Shown here in pieces: positions 32,376-44,168 of a DNA stretch of 64,000 bases. The translations under genes and the position numbers were made by a program. How positions within the stretch are numbered: the stretch's first letter is position 1; the number at the start of each line of letters is the position of its first letter. This DNA is from Nicotiana tabacum (lineage: Eukaryota; Streptophyta; Magnoliopsida; Solanales; Solanaceae), in assembly GCF_000715075.1 (NCBI RefSeq), contig NC_134101.1, positions 196,622,103-196,686,102 on the forward strand, read 5' to 3'. A model generated the notes under the pieces. That model saw only the letters and a program-made list of their open reading frames with translations. It ran no database searches and had not been told where the DNA came from.

Positions 32376-33697
32376 TTTCTGTTTGATGTGTTTACTTGTT
32401 ATTAACAATTCAAGTGTATTAACTGTTTAGATCTCTTTATTGTTGTGATCCTTTGTGTTGGAATCCATAGTGTTTACAATACCTCGCCTTATTTTTTATA
32501 TGTTCAATACTTCAAATTTCAATAATTGTTACATTTTTAACTCAATTGATTTCTCAACTAAATTTTTCCTTAAACCGTTTGAGGTTGTACTTTACTTAAA
32601 AGGGAATTCCTTCTATGTCTTGATTTATAGATTTCTCGTATTAAAGGTAATGATTCATTCGATATTGTACTTTAATTGAAAAGGGTATTTTCTTTATCAA
32701 ATGATTTCTAAAAATAACTTCATTTTTCTTGTTGATTTCCTATTTGGGTTGGGGGTTGTACTCTACTTTATGTTAAGTGAATGAGGCTCCTTGAACATTC
32801 TTAATTGTATTGTGTTATGGAACCTATGAACTGAGTAATATGAGAATATTGTTGTGCAATATGAGACAGAAATATGTGGGCACGAGGTGCCGTGAAAATA
32901 TGAAAGTGGGCTGAGACCTATATTATCTATGATTATGAAATGAGGTATCACAAGGTGACCTTTACTCGAAAGAATTATATTCGAAAGATGCTTATTTGAA
33001 AGATACTTATTTGAAGGAAATATATTCGAAATATATTTATTGAAAAGCATATTATCTTAGAGATTATTACTTGAAGGATTTATAGGCGAAAGATTTATAT
33101 TTGAAGGACTTGATTAATTGATTGCACTTGTATTTTTTTTTTGTTGAGAAGCATTTATGGTGTTCTTGTTGCCTGCTATTTATATCACTGGTTGATCATT
33201 TTTGCCATCATTGTTATCAGCTTCCTATTATTTTTGTACGCTATATTGCAAAGGTTTATTTGGTAGTCTGGTCCTAGCCTCGTCACTACTTCACCGAGGT
33301 TAGTTGGCACTTACCAGCACATGGGGTCGGTTGTGCTGATACTACACTTCTGTATATTTTTGTGTACAGATCCAAGTATTTGATCGATAGTAACTATTCG
33401 TTGCAGTGGAGACTCAAGGTAAACCTGTTGCAGCGTTCGCAGTCCTCGGACTCACCTTAAATTGTACTTATTTCCACTTGTCCCCTTTGTTTCGGAACAG
33501 TGATGTACTTATTTTGTATAACTACTCTTAGAAAGGCTTGTGACTTGTACCACCGGTTTTGGGAATTGTAAATTGTTAAGAGTTATTGAATTTAAAGTTG
33601 GCAAATGTCAATGTTATTTCAGTTAATGTTAGGCTTACCTAGTTTAGAGATTAGGTGCCATCACGACTCCTTCGGAGGGATTTTTGGGTCATGACAA

Positions 33698-33713
33698 GTT
33701 GGTATCAGAGCTC
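33698..33713 (+). other. Primer-binding site of element D (tRNA-Met type)
   Basis: AGTTGGTATCAGAGCTCTAGG begins two bases after the LTR end, as in elements A and C but on the plus strand. Confidence 0.9.
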
Positions 33714-36393
33714 TAGGTTCATAGGTGCTACAAGTCATAAGCGAGTTTAGTAGAGTCTTGCGGATTGGTACGGAGACGTCTGTACTTATCTTCGGGAGGC
33801 TACAGAACTAGTAGGAAAAATTTCTACTTGTTTCATTCCTTATCGTGCGACATTTATTCAGCTTGAAGCATATATCTTATGTTCTTTTGCATCCACTTAT
33901 GTAGGGAATTGCGCAATATGCCAATGGGTTGTGATACCGTAAAAAGGGTTATAAGAGAGCCAGGGTTGCTCACCCATTGTTATCACGTGTCGTTCAGAAT
34001 CGATGATATGGAAGTGCAGAGAGATCTTTCAGTTGTGCGCATGGGGGTGCATCCGATTTTGACGCCTGATTGATAAGTAAAATCTTAAGAAGGTTTAGTT
34101 GGTTGCCTAATCATCACAGGTGGATGTAGATCTAAAAAAAAATAGTTAGTCGTATTAGAGACTATGTGTTTCGTATGGGATTTTTATTTAGAGAATAGTA
34201 TTTACTAGCAAGCCGAGACACTGGAGGAAGTGAGTTTAACTTTCATGAGGGTGACAAGTGCCAAGTAAATGGCTTGAGGTGTCTTATGGCTGGTATCGTA
34301 CGAGCGGTGAAGGTTAGTATTGTGGATCGTCGGGAATGTGTCTTATGATTTCGCACCAATTGAGGGAAGTCAAATATCAACGATCAGATTGCGGGGTCAT
34401 GTGTTATACCAATTTTGGCCTGAGATGTATTTGTGTGGTATTGAAAGGTTTTCCAAAACTTGTATATGATCAAGAGCTAAGATTTGAACGGGATGATGAT
34501 GAGACTTGAGATATTCCCGCGTCCTTAATAATTCTACATTTTAGTCTCAGCGGGGTCATGGAAACATATTCAGTATACTCGTAGTGCTTAAGTTAATCAC
34601 AACACTCGCGTGGGGCAGCCATCTTTCAATGTACCAGTGGCATGTAATTTCCTGTAATGGTTATTTAAGTTATCCGATACGGACTCAATATGAGCAGTCG
34701 AACTGCGGATGTGTTGTTATGAATATGGTGATACTTGGAACATCTTGAGAAATTGTCCTAGACTTGGGAGAAATCTGTTCCATCAGAGCACCCGTGCCAC
34801 GTACTCCATTACAGTTACTACTCTACTTACACTACCAATTAGGGGTGGAGGAAAAGAGGGTAGATGGCACCTAAGAGGTGGAGGCCCGACCTATTGATAT
34901 AATTGCTATGGTATGGCTGATATCGCTACACGAGATAATGTCATTACAAGTATGATCTCGAGTTATTATAAAGTAACAATTTCATTAACTTGGTTCGGTT
35001 CCGAGTATCGAGGCAAGTCCTCCTAATATACGCCAATCATGAGTGAGGTTCGTAATCTTGAAGTCTATTTATGTGAATACTCTTGTTGGGAGATTATATG
35101 AAGATAGCTATGTCTATCATTACGTGTTGGTCACTAAAAATAGTTGTGAGGATAAAAGTGACTTGTTAACCATTTTAGTGAGTTTGATGTAATTTCCAAA
35201 TAATTGATTTCAACTGTGAATTATATGCCCTACTGGTATGAGGGTTAATTATATGTTATGATTTTGTTTGACGGAAATTATTTAGAAGAAGAAAGAAAGG
35301 AAATGGAAAAAAATTTCAGTTGGCACAATGTGCGTATTACTTGTGGTACGGAGTTGAGGACGAGATCCTCTGTTTTTTTATGACGTAAAATATTTAAAAC
35401 GGGCTACAAGCTGCGGTGGATGCTATATAAGGACAAGGTCCTTGTGGTAAAAAGTTTATGTGTTTAAATTCTCCCTTTGTGAAATTAAAAATTTGTACTA
35501 TTGTCCTTATAGGGAGTCATGCCTATGAGGCTTATTTGAAAATTCTCATATGAATATCTCTGGGCATAATTTGCCAAATTTGTATTTTAACTATGGAATT
35601 TAGCCCACAAGATAAGTGCCCAGACGGCGTTAAATGTGACTTGTTAACTCAGGTAATTACTTACGAGGTCTTCATGCCTCGTTGTTAGAAAATGGAGGTT
35701 TGAAAGTAGATTTTTGTTGGCATGAGATTAATTGGCAATTTGTAATCGATTATGAACAACTATTAAGACCAGAGATGCGGTTATGATCATACATATGATA
35801 ATGTCACGGTTGTAATGCGGAGATTTGTGTTATTGATATATACATTGTGGTAATTTGTTGAGTTATGGATGTGTTGTTAGGAGTTGTTTTGGTGTTACTC
35901 TGACAGGTGGATAGGCCCAATTACAGGGAAGACTCTGCCGAAATTTCTGAAAACTTGGGAGTTAAAAAAATTGGGATATTGAGATGTGCAAAGAAAAAGA
36001 TAAGTTACATTATGTATTTGATGACGGACTCTACTTCTTATTTGAGGATGAATGACCTAAGTGGGGGAGGATGTAACAACCGTTAAGCTCTATTAAAAAA
36101 GTTTATGCATGCGTAGGCACGAGTTGCTATAGCCAGGTGAGACTAATGTCGTGTGATGATGTGAAAATCAGACCTTTTTGAAAATGTTCGGAGTGTAAGA
36201 AAATTGGTCTTAAAGCTTACAAAGGTGGGTAAGGTAAATAGCCTCAATTGAAATTATATTGTCGGACTTATTTCGAATGCGGTAATGTGGGATCAACCAT
36301 GAGTATATGTGTAAAAGTAGAAATATCAATTTGGTAACCTCAAAATAATTCTTAGTACGTTCGAGGACGAACGTTTGTTTAAGAGGTGGAGAA
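33714..36393 (+). pseudogene. Element D internal region: non-coding with gag relic
   Basis: No open frame of useful length. At 34709-34770 the reading CCYEYGDTWNILRNCPRLGR is a decayed gag zinc knuckle (CYECGDTGH..RNCP in relatives); Cys to Tyr and His to Trp remove two ligands. At 36060-36082 a polypurine tract and LTR-start-like AAGTGGGGGAGGATGTAAC precede the true pair at 36382-36404 by 322 bp. The rest is AT-rich with no recognised domain. Confidence 0.7.
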
Positions 36394-38070
36394 TGTAACG
36401 ACCTGACTTGTCGTTTTAAGAATTAGTGTCCTGTTCAGAGGCTTAAGACCTCAAGAAGCTTCATAATGTGTATTATGACTTGCGTGTGCGATCGATTTTG
36501 GTTCTCGAATTATTTAAGACTTAATTGAAAGAACAATATATTCTTGTTTTGGAAGCTTGAATGAAAAGAGTTGATCGGAGTTAACTTTTTTGCAAACGAC
36601 CCCGGAATAGAATTTTGATGGTTCCAATAGCTTCTTATGATTATTTCGGACTTAGACACATGATCGGAATTGGAGTTAAAAGTTTGTAGAGCAATTCCGC
36701 ACATTTTGGCGAAATTACAAAGTTGACGTGTTCTAATTATTTTGTATACAAACGAGGACTAATAAAATGATGGATATCAATTAGATATGATAATAAGTTT
36801 ACGATGCATATTATAAGTGATATGGGGTTTAACGAATGTCGTAAGTCTAAGTCAAGTTGGAAAATTTCCTAATAGACTAAAGTTGCAAATGAGTACGCGC
36901 AAGACCTCACTTTGGACGGTCATATCTACATATATATAAAGAACTATGTGATGGACAACCTATCAAATGAAATTTTCTAGAGTCTAGTTTCCAATGCTTC
37001 AAACCGTTTGTCATTCGGACACTCCTACCAGAAGTTATGACCAAATTACAAAAGCAGCGGAGAATCTTGCACTACCGCGACGTCCCATGCGGCGCCCCGT
37101 GCGGAGCGCCTGTAGGGAAATCCAGAGAGCATTAGAAAACATTTTCTGAGCATATTTTGCACAGCCTCCCCATCCCCCACGGCGCCCCATGCGCCGTGGC
37201 AGTACAAAAACGGGTTTTTAAGACCCGAACCCCATTTCATTTAACTCGTTTGGGGTTTGTTATTTTGGAATTTTCTGGTGCTTTTAGAGAGAGGAAGAAG
37301 CTCAAGTTCCTCGTTCATCAAAAATCTTGTCCAAGCCTTGAAATCGCATCAAAGGGGTTGCTAAGGCTTCAAGAGGTAAGAAGAAATTCTTCAATTTCGA
37401 AGTCTAACTAGAAATGGATAATTAGTAAGATGATTCATGGATGTTTGAGAATTAGTTATACATGCTTGTAACAATAAGATTATAGGAAGATGGTTGAGTC
37501 AAATAGTAAAGATTGGGTTAAAAATGGTAGAACTCTTTAAAACTTTAATTGAGGATTTGAAAGTCAATCCGATGTCGGAATTCGATAATTTTTGTATGGT
37601 TGAACTCGTATCGGAATGAGTATTTGGATATTGTAAGTTTTCCTGGAATTCATGATGTGGGTCCCACTGTTGAATTTTAAAATATATTTTGGATTTTATC
37701 CGGAAACAATTAGTAAATTCATATGGAATTAATTCGTATGATTTATATTGAGTATATTGAATTATTATGACAAGATTTGTAGCTTCGGACGAATTCGCGA
37801 GGCAAAGGCTTGTTGGAATTTTGAATTGGTTGCAAAGCGAGGTAAGTGTTTGGTCTAACCTTAGCTTGAGGGATTAGGAGTTGTGTCCTATTTATTATGT
37901 GTTATTTGTTGAGTACGACGTATAGACATGGTGACGAGTATCTATACGTTGGTGTCAAGCATGCCCGTGAGTCTTATACTTTGATTAATGTGACTCCGTT
38001 TCGTATTGTATATGCTCTATATGATAATTTCTATTGAGGAATATGACTTACGAAAGTATTATTGTTAATT

Positions 38071-38435
38071 GAACATTGTAGAGCATTAGCTCTAGTTAGA
38101 AATAGAATTGTTGAACATTATAGAGCATTGACTCAAGTTGACAATTGAATTGTTGAACATTCTAGAGCATTGGCTCAAGTTGAGAATTGAATTGTTGAAT
38201 ATTGTAGAGCATTGACTCTAGTTAAGAATAAAATTGTTGAACATTATAGAGCATTGGCTCAAGCTGACAATTGAATTGTTGAACATTATAGAGCATTGGC
38301 TCAAGTTGAGAATTGAATTGTTGAACATTGTAGAGCATTGACTCTAGTTAAGAATAAAATTGTTGAACATTATAGAGCATTGGCTCAAGTTGACAATTGA
38401 ATTGTTGAACATTGTAGAGCATTGGCTCAAGTTGT
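38071..38435. repeat. 42-bp minisatellite in D 3' LTR
   Basis: Counterpart of 31426-31795, with the same unit and a similar number of copies. Confidence 0.92.
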
Positions 38436-38614
38436 GAATAAAGGAGAGAGAGAATCATGACATAGTCTCCCTTGCTGGGGTGTTATTGTTTTGATGTTGT
38501 TTCCCTTGTCAGGATTTTATTATTGTACTATTGTTCCCTTGCCGGGATTTTATTGTGATTTCATTTATTTCCTTGCCCTTATTTCTTGTGATTGTTGATT
38601 GGGTGAGGGTGAGT

Positions 38615-39060
38615 GTTAAAACACGAAGGGTGATGCCGTGTATGATTTGTGAGGAAAGAGTATAAAACATGAAGGGTGATGCCGTGCCACACGATGTACC
38701 ATTCCGTGCCTATTATATTGAGAGTAAAAGCACGAAGGGTGATGCCGTGCAGTTTATATTGATTCTTATGGTGAGGACGAGAGTAAAATCACGAAGGGTG
38801 ATGCCGTGCACTTGTCCTTGAATTTTCCCAATTTTAATTGAGTTATGTTGTCCTTTACGTTTATTTACTGATTTTCTGTTGTTACTTGATTTTATTTCGA
38901 TGTTATAGATTCCCTTACCCTATTTGCCTTGTGTTTGTTGCTTGGGTGAGAAAGAGTGTAAATCACGAAGGGTGATGCCGTGTATTGTTTTGGTGAGAGA
39001 GTGTTAAAACACGAAGGGTGATGCCGTGCATTGTTTTGGTGAGAGAGTGTTAAAGCACGA
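38615..39060. repeat. Dispersed GCACG...CGTGC stem-loop repeats, D 3' LTR
   Basis: About six copies of CACGAAGGGTGATGCCGTG, one of them extra relative to the 5' LTR. The last copy is cut at 39061 by the foreign patch. Confidence 0.85.
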
Positions 39061-39061
39061 A

Positions 39062-39144
39062 AAGGATGAATTGGGTTGAATGGTTGGCCTTGTCTTCATG
39101 AGAGGCGCCATCACGACCAGGTTCGGGAATTGGGTCGTGACACC
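39062..39144. other. Foreign LTR-end patch inside D 3' LTR
   Basis: This 83-bp stretch replaces the 106 bp at 32361-32466 of the 5' LTR. It reads GGCCTTGTCTTCATGAGAGG, then CGCCATCACGACCAGG, and ends GGGTCGTGACA. That is the reverse complement of the start of element C's 5' LTR (54062-54120) with few differences. It is therefore a transplanted 3' terminus of a C-type LTR. Confidence 0.85.
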
Positions 39145-40375
39145 ATAGTGTTTACAATACCTCGCCTTATTTTTTTTATATGTTCAATACTTCAAATTTC
39201 AATAATTGTTACATTTTTAACTCAATTAATTTCTCAACTAAATTTTTCCTTAAACCGTTTGAGGTTGTACTTTACTTAAAAGGGAATTCCTTCTATGTCT
39301 TGATTTATTGATTTCTCGTATTAAAGGTAATGATTCATTCGATATTGTACTTTAATTGAAAAAGGTATTTTCTTTATCAAATGATTTCTAAAAATAACTT
39401 TATCTTTTCTTGTTGATTTCCTATTTGGGTTGGGGGTTGTACTCTACTTTATGTTAAGTGAATGACTCCTTGAACATTCTTAATTATATTGGGTTATGAA
39501 ACCTATGAACTGAGTAATATGAGAATATTATTGTGCAATATGAGATAGAAATATGTGGGCATGAGGTGCCGTGAAAATATGAAAGTTGGATGAGACCTAT
39601 ATTATCTATGATTATGAAATGAGGTATCACAAGGTGACCTTTACTCGAAAGAATTATATTCGAAAAATGCTTATTTGAAAGATACTTATTTGAAGGAAAT
39701 ATATTCGAAATATATTTATTGAAAAACATATTATCTTAGATATTATTACTTGAAGGATTTATAGGCGAAAGATTTATATTTGAAGGACTTGATTAATTGA
39801 TTGCACTTGTATTTTTTTTGTTGAGAAGCATTTATGGTGTTCTTATTGCCTGCTATTTATATCACTGGTTGATCATTTTTGCCATCATTGTTATCTGCTT
39901 CCTATTATTTTTGTATGCTATATTGCACATGTTTATTTGGTAGTCCGGTCCTATCCTCGTCACTACTTCGCCGAGGTTAGGCGAGGCACTTACTAGCACA
40001 TGGGGTCGGTTGTGCTGATACTACACTTCTGTATATTTTTATGTACAGATCCAGGTATTTGATCGATAGTAACTGTTCGTTGCGGTGGAGACTCCAGGTA
40101 AACCTGTTGCAGCGTTCGCAGTATTCGGAGCCACCTTAAATTGTACTTATTTCCACTTGTCCCCTTTATTTCGGAACAGTGATGTACTTATTTTGTATAA
40201 CTACTCTTAGAAAGGATTGTGACTTATACCACCGGTTTTGGGAATTATAAATTATTAAGAGTTATTGAATTTAAAGTTGGCAAATGTCAATGTTATTTCA
40301 GTTAATGTTAGGCTTACCTAGTTTAGAGACTAGGTGCCATCACGACTCCTTCGGAGGGATTTTTGGGTCGTGACA

Positions 40376-40380
40376 CCTTC
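40376..40380. other. Target duplication of element D, right copy
   Basis: CCTTC directly after GTGACA. Confidence 0.85.
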
Positions 40381-42399
40381 TGACTTGTTGTTTTTCTTTT
40401 CTCTCTTTTTTTTCTTTTTCCTTCGAGCATAGGGGAACTTTTGGCTCCTAAAACTCGCTGCAAACAGCTAGTCGCGTGGAACTTAACCTTTTACAACTTT
40501 ATTTCGCCTTCGTAGGCCTTTCATTTCTGGCTTCTTTCTTCCAACTTTAGCTTCAGAGCATTTGGGATCCTTGGCTTTTTCAAATCTTTGCCGAGACGGT
40601 TAGCCACGTGGGGAATCAACCTTTTCAACTTCATTTGCCTTTATCGGCACTTCAGTTTAATTTTCTCCTTTCAGGAGTTTCCAATTTCAAAATATCAGCC
40701 ATCACGGCTGGTCGAAGTCGATTTGATGCCCTTGCCGAGGCTGGGTGTCTTCTTGTATATTAGCTCGTGTCAAATGAGAACCTTGTAAATCAGTCTTGCC
40801 ATCCCTTCTTTGTCTCAGTTTCGAAACAGAGTTAGACCGAAAGGGATTCAAATAAAACAAACAATAGAATGGAGAATAAGTTTAAAACAAGAAGTGTCCC
40901 TTTCGAGGAAAGGAATGAAGGACTGATCTATCTAAATCGTCCGACTCTCAGAAATTCATCACAACTTTTGCCTAAAAATCGAGAAACCTTAACATGACTC
41001 TGTCAATGTCGATGGCTGTGAGGATCCTCTTTTCGATCAGGGGCGCCCTTTGCGGGTTTTCACCAGCTGACATTTCTTATTTCTCTTCTCACCATCGCCT
41101 TGTAGTGCTCTTTGTGAGTTTTCACTAACAAGATTCTCTCATTTTCCATTTCTCTGCTCACCATCACCTTACGGTGCCCGTGTGGGATTTCACCAATAAG
41201 ACTCTTTTATTTCTCTCATTTTGATTGCATCGGATCCAAGTAGCTGTATTCTCTGATTCTCGAACATTCTCACCGATTAATCGGAAGGAATTGAACATGA
41301 TTTGGGGCAAAAGAATTTGGATTGAATTACAACTTTGGAACCATTCAGGCGGGATCATTGCCGAATCATTATAACATCTGCCCCAGTTTCACTTTTGGGG
41401 GAATTTGAATTTTTATTTTGGTGTGACTGAACCCCAGAGAGAGGCTGCTATGTATCCTTTCGGAATCAAGTCGAACGTAGTTCAGGGAACTTTGTTTTTG
41501 ATTTTCTTTTGTTTTTCTATTTGGTTTTGTTTTCTCTTTCTTTTTCCTTTCCCTTTTCCTTTTTTTTTTCATTTTTCATTTCATTTTCGTTTTGCCTTTT
41601 CTTCCCTTTTTTTTGCATCTTTCTTTTTCTTTTCTTTTCATTTTTTAAAATTTTTCATTCATCCTTTTTTTTCAATAATAACTTCTAGATTCAAAAGAGG
41701 GTAATCAAAGAATAAGAGTCGGCTCAAAGGGTTTGCAAAGGGTTGAATATTCGGATAGTGGGAAAGAAAGCCTTCTTCATCCCAATCGGAGAACATTATT
41801 GTTATATAGAGGATCCAACATAGTACCTTTTGATTGTATTTGCATTGACAATTGTTTGAGGGACATTTCTTTCGATGTGTCCCAAGTACAATGCACTCTT
41901 TTGGCATTACTCTTGTTGTAATGTATAGACCTTTCCAATATGGAACCAATTATCCTTAAGCTGTTCCAACTCTTTGTTTTATTTCCTTAAACTTATCTTC
42001 ACCTCAATCTAATTCTTGATTCATTTATTTCGAAGTTTGACAGCGCCTTAGGATCTGGGCATGAAGTCCGCAAGCATGTCATGTTATTGAAATCTGCATT
42101 TAACAGAACTAAAAAGAGAATAAGAAAAAATGACAAGATTAAGAAAAGAGACATTCCTGGACAATTAAATATTAATTTCATTTGATTTTTTGATTTTTTT
42201 TCTTTTTTTCAATTTTTGAAGATAGAAGGGTTTACATCGAAAAGTGAGACAATAAAGTAAAACATCCGGATCATACCCTGAGATAATCTGGATGCAGAAA
42301 GGATAGCAAAACTAGCTACCGAGACTCCCGTCTGATAGGAAAATTTCAGGCTTGGCGACCGTTCTTTTTTTGCTTTTTTCTGTCTCGGCAATGGCTGCA
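40381..42399. other. Element B internal non-coding sequence, no pol
   Basis: Position where a Tat element should carry pol. It is pyrimidine-rich on the plus strand, with a loosely repeated phrase (CACCATCGCCTTGTAGTGCTC / CACCATCACCTTACGGTGCCC, about 41040-41190) and T-rich tracts (41500-41700). No RT, integrase or protease motif is found in any frame. Confidence 0.65.
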
Positions 42400-44168
42400 A
42401 TGGCCTTCAATGCCGGATCAAATTCCTCAACTTGACAAATCATTCCGACTATTGACCCGCTGTTATGGGCAGAACAAATTGCTCATCACATCAGGAGCTT
42501 ATTCATTCCGAAAAACGATCCTTTCAGATTCAATCAAATCTTCAACTGCCCTTTTGAGGGTCCAACAGTACTGTGTACTATGTCCCACTACGCCAGAGTG
42601 GTATTCACATATAGCATCAGCTCCGTGCAAGGGGGACTCGGGGTTCAGCCGGTTCGGGGCCACTGGCTGCAATAGATTTAGCCTGATTAGCTTTTGGAAC
42701 AAGCTTGAATACGATTCACCAGTAGGGATGAACTGATTCTTTTTGAAAGGCTATCTTGGGCGAGGATTGTATTGGGGATCATTTGGTTGAGGATTATACG
42801 GAGCTTGGTAAGGATGGACATTTCTGGGAGGTGGAGCTCGATTTTATGGATAATGTTGCGCGTGTAGGGTTGCGCATTCATCAACGCATAGGGAGGCGAT
42901 GCCACGACATAAGCATCATCTTGAAGGGGATAATAGTGTGGTGGGACCATAGGAGGCACATATGATTGACTGAATGACCTGCGGGCCCCCCTCGAGCTTG
43001 AAGCCATCATGGCTCCTTCTTTACTCATGTTTCCATTTATCAAATCCTCTGAACCATTTTGAACATCTAATGATGAGGCTTTAAAAGCAGCATGACTCAA
43101 GATTCGACCCGTTTTCAGCCCACTTTCTACCATCTCTCCAATTTTGATAGCCTCAGCAAACGGCTTTCCCATAGCAGACATCATGTTCTGGAGGTAGTTC
43201 GCCTCTTGGGCCTGTAGAAAGATAGTAACCATTTCAATCTCATCCATTGGAGGCTTTACCCGGGCAGCTTGCTCACGCCATTTGACAGCATATTCGTGGA
43301 AGCTTTTCGCGTTTTTCTTTTTAAAATTGGACAAAAGGTTTTTGTTGGGAGCGATGTCCACATTATATTAGAACTGATGGACAAAATCTCAGGCCATATC
43401 ATCCCACACGTGCCAATGAGTAATTTCTTGATCTGTATACCACTCAGAAGCGATTCTAGTGAGGCTTTCCCCAAAATAGGCTATTGGCAACTCCTCTTTT
43501 CCACCAGCGCCTCTCAACTAGTTACAGTATCGTTTTAGATGAGCGACCGGGTCTCCATGACCGTCGTAATTTTTAAATTTTGGCATTTTGAAGCCAGCTG
43601 ACAGGTGGACATGCGAAAACGTACAGAGGTCAGAGTATGAGACACTCTTTTGGCCACTCAGACCCTGCATGTTTTTCAGGCTTTGTTCCAAACTCTTCAT
43701 CTTCTGAGTCATTTCCTCTTGCTCAAGATTTTTAATAACATTTTCTTGCTCTATCGAGAGATCATATTGCGGAGGTTGAGTAAAAGAGTACGGGGTCACA
43801 TATGTTATTTCTGATTGAAGTTGTGGACCCTGAAAGGTGAACATTGGAGGCGGTTCCCTTGAAGCCGGTGCCTGGGGGCGAACCACAGAAGGCATGCCAG
43901 GATCATTGGAGGGCATTGGAGTGTGCCCGCATGGGATGAGCGGGTTGGGAATAGGGGCGTTGGTAACCTCGACTGACCTGGGGATCAACTCAGGGAACTC
44001 AGGAATTGCACTTGGTGATTCCCTACCATTAGGCCAGGCGACCCACATATTCGATATGCGCAGACGCAACATCTTATTTTCTTCAGCAACTGCTGATTCT
44101 GGTTGTGGGATAGCCGGTGCTGGGCTATCCTCAGAATCGATGATTTGTAAATGGCTTGCGGAGGCCAT
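42400..44168 (-). pseudogene. Element B gag (Tat type), broken
   Basis: Start MASASHLQIIDSEDS at 44168. A coiled-coil-like segment (IEQENVIKNLEQEEMTQKMK) leads to the conserved GFKMPKFKNYDGHGDPVAHL, ending RYCN followed by TAG at 43518-43520 where relatives read Gln. The capsid-like retrotransposon-gag part continues in shifted frames (43256-43474, then 43361 downward: NAKSFHEYAVKWREQAARVKPP). The C-terminal zinc-like motif CEYHSGVVGHSTQYCWTLK (42560-42620) precedes VEDLIESERIVF, the usual Tat gag end. At least two frameshifts and one nonsense codon; no protease follows. Confidence 0.87.

Larger units (their letters stand above)
30074..33696 (+). repeat. Element D 5' LTR, with a 0.36 kb deletion near its start
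   Basis: Begins TGTAA next to the target duplication and ends GGTCATGACA. After TGTAA it resumes at the sequence matching about 36763 in the other LTR, so about 364 bp present at 36399-36762 are missing here. Contains the 42-bp minisatellite, stem-loop repeats and a GC-rich patch (GCGGCGCCCC) at about 30410-30520. No gene. Confidence 0.9.
30074..40375 (+). mobile_element. Element D: non-autonomous LTR retrotransposon, plus strand, nested in B
   Basis: LTRs at 30074-33696 and 36394-40375, flanked by CCTTC on both sides. The tRNA-Met-type primer site follows the left LTR, and a polypurine tract precedes the right one. The internal region is only 2.7 kb and carries just relics of a Ty3/gypsy gag zinc knuckle, so the element must have used proteins from a related Tekay-like element. 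The opposite orientation to B and the clean duplication show that D inserted into B. Confidence 0.9.
36394..40375 (+). repeat. Element D 3' LTR, about 3.98 kb
   Basis: Starts TGTAACGACC after polypurine AAGAGGTGGAGAA and ends GGGTCGTGACA beside CCTTC. From 36763 it is collinear with the 5' LTR, except for an extra stem-loop repeat at about 38730-38810 and a foreign patch at 39062-39144. No gene; short frames shared by both LTRs (for example 37046-37240) lack any family signature. Confidence 0.92.

Noticed and set aside
41405..41704. 99-residue Phe-rich open frame
   Set aside because: T-rich tract in element B with no conserved residues; an antisense frame is equally open.
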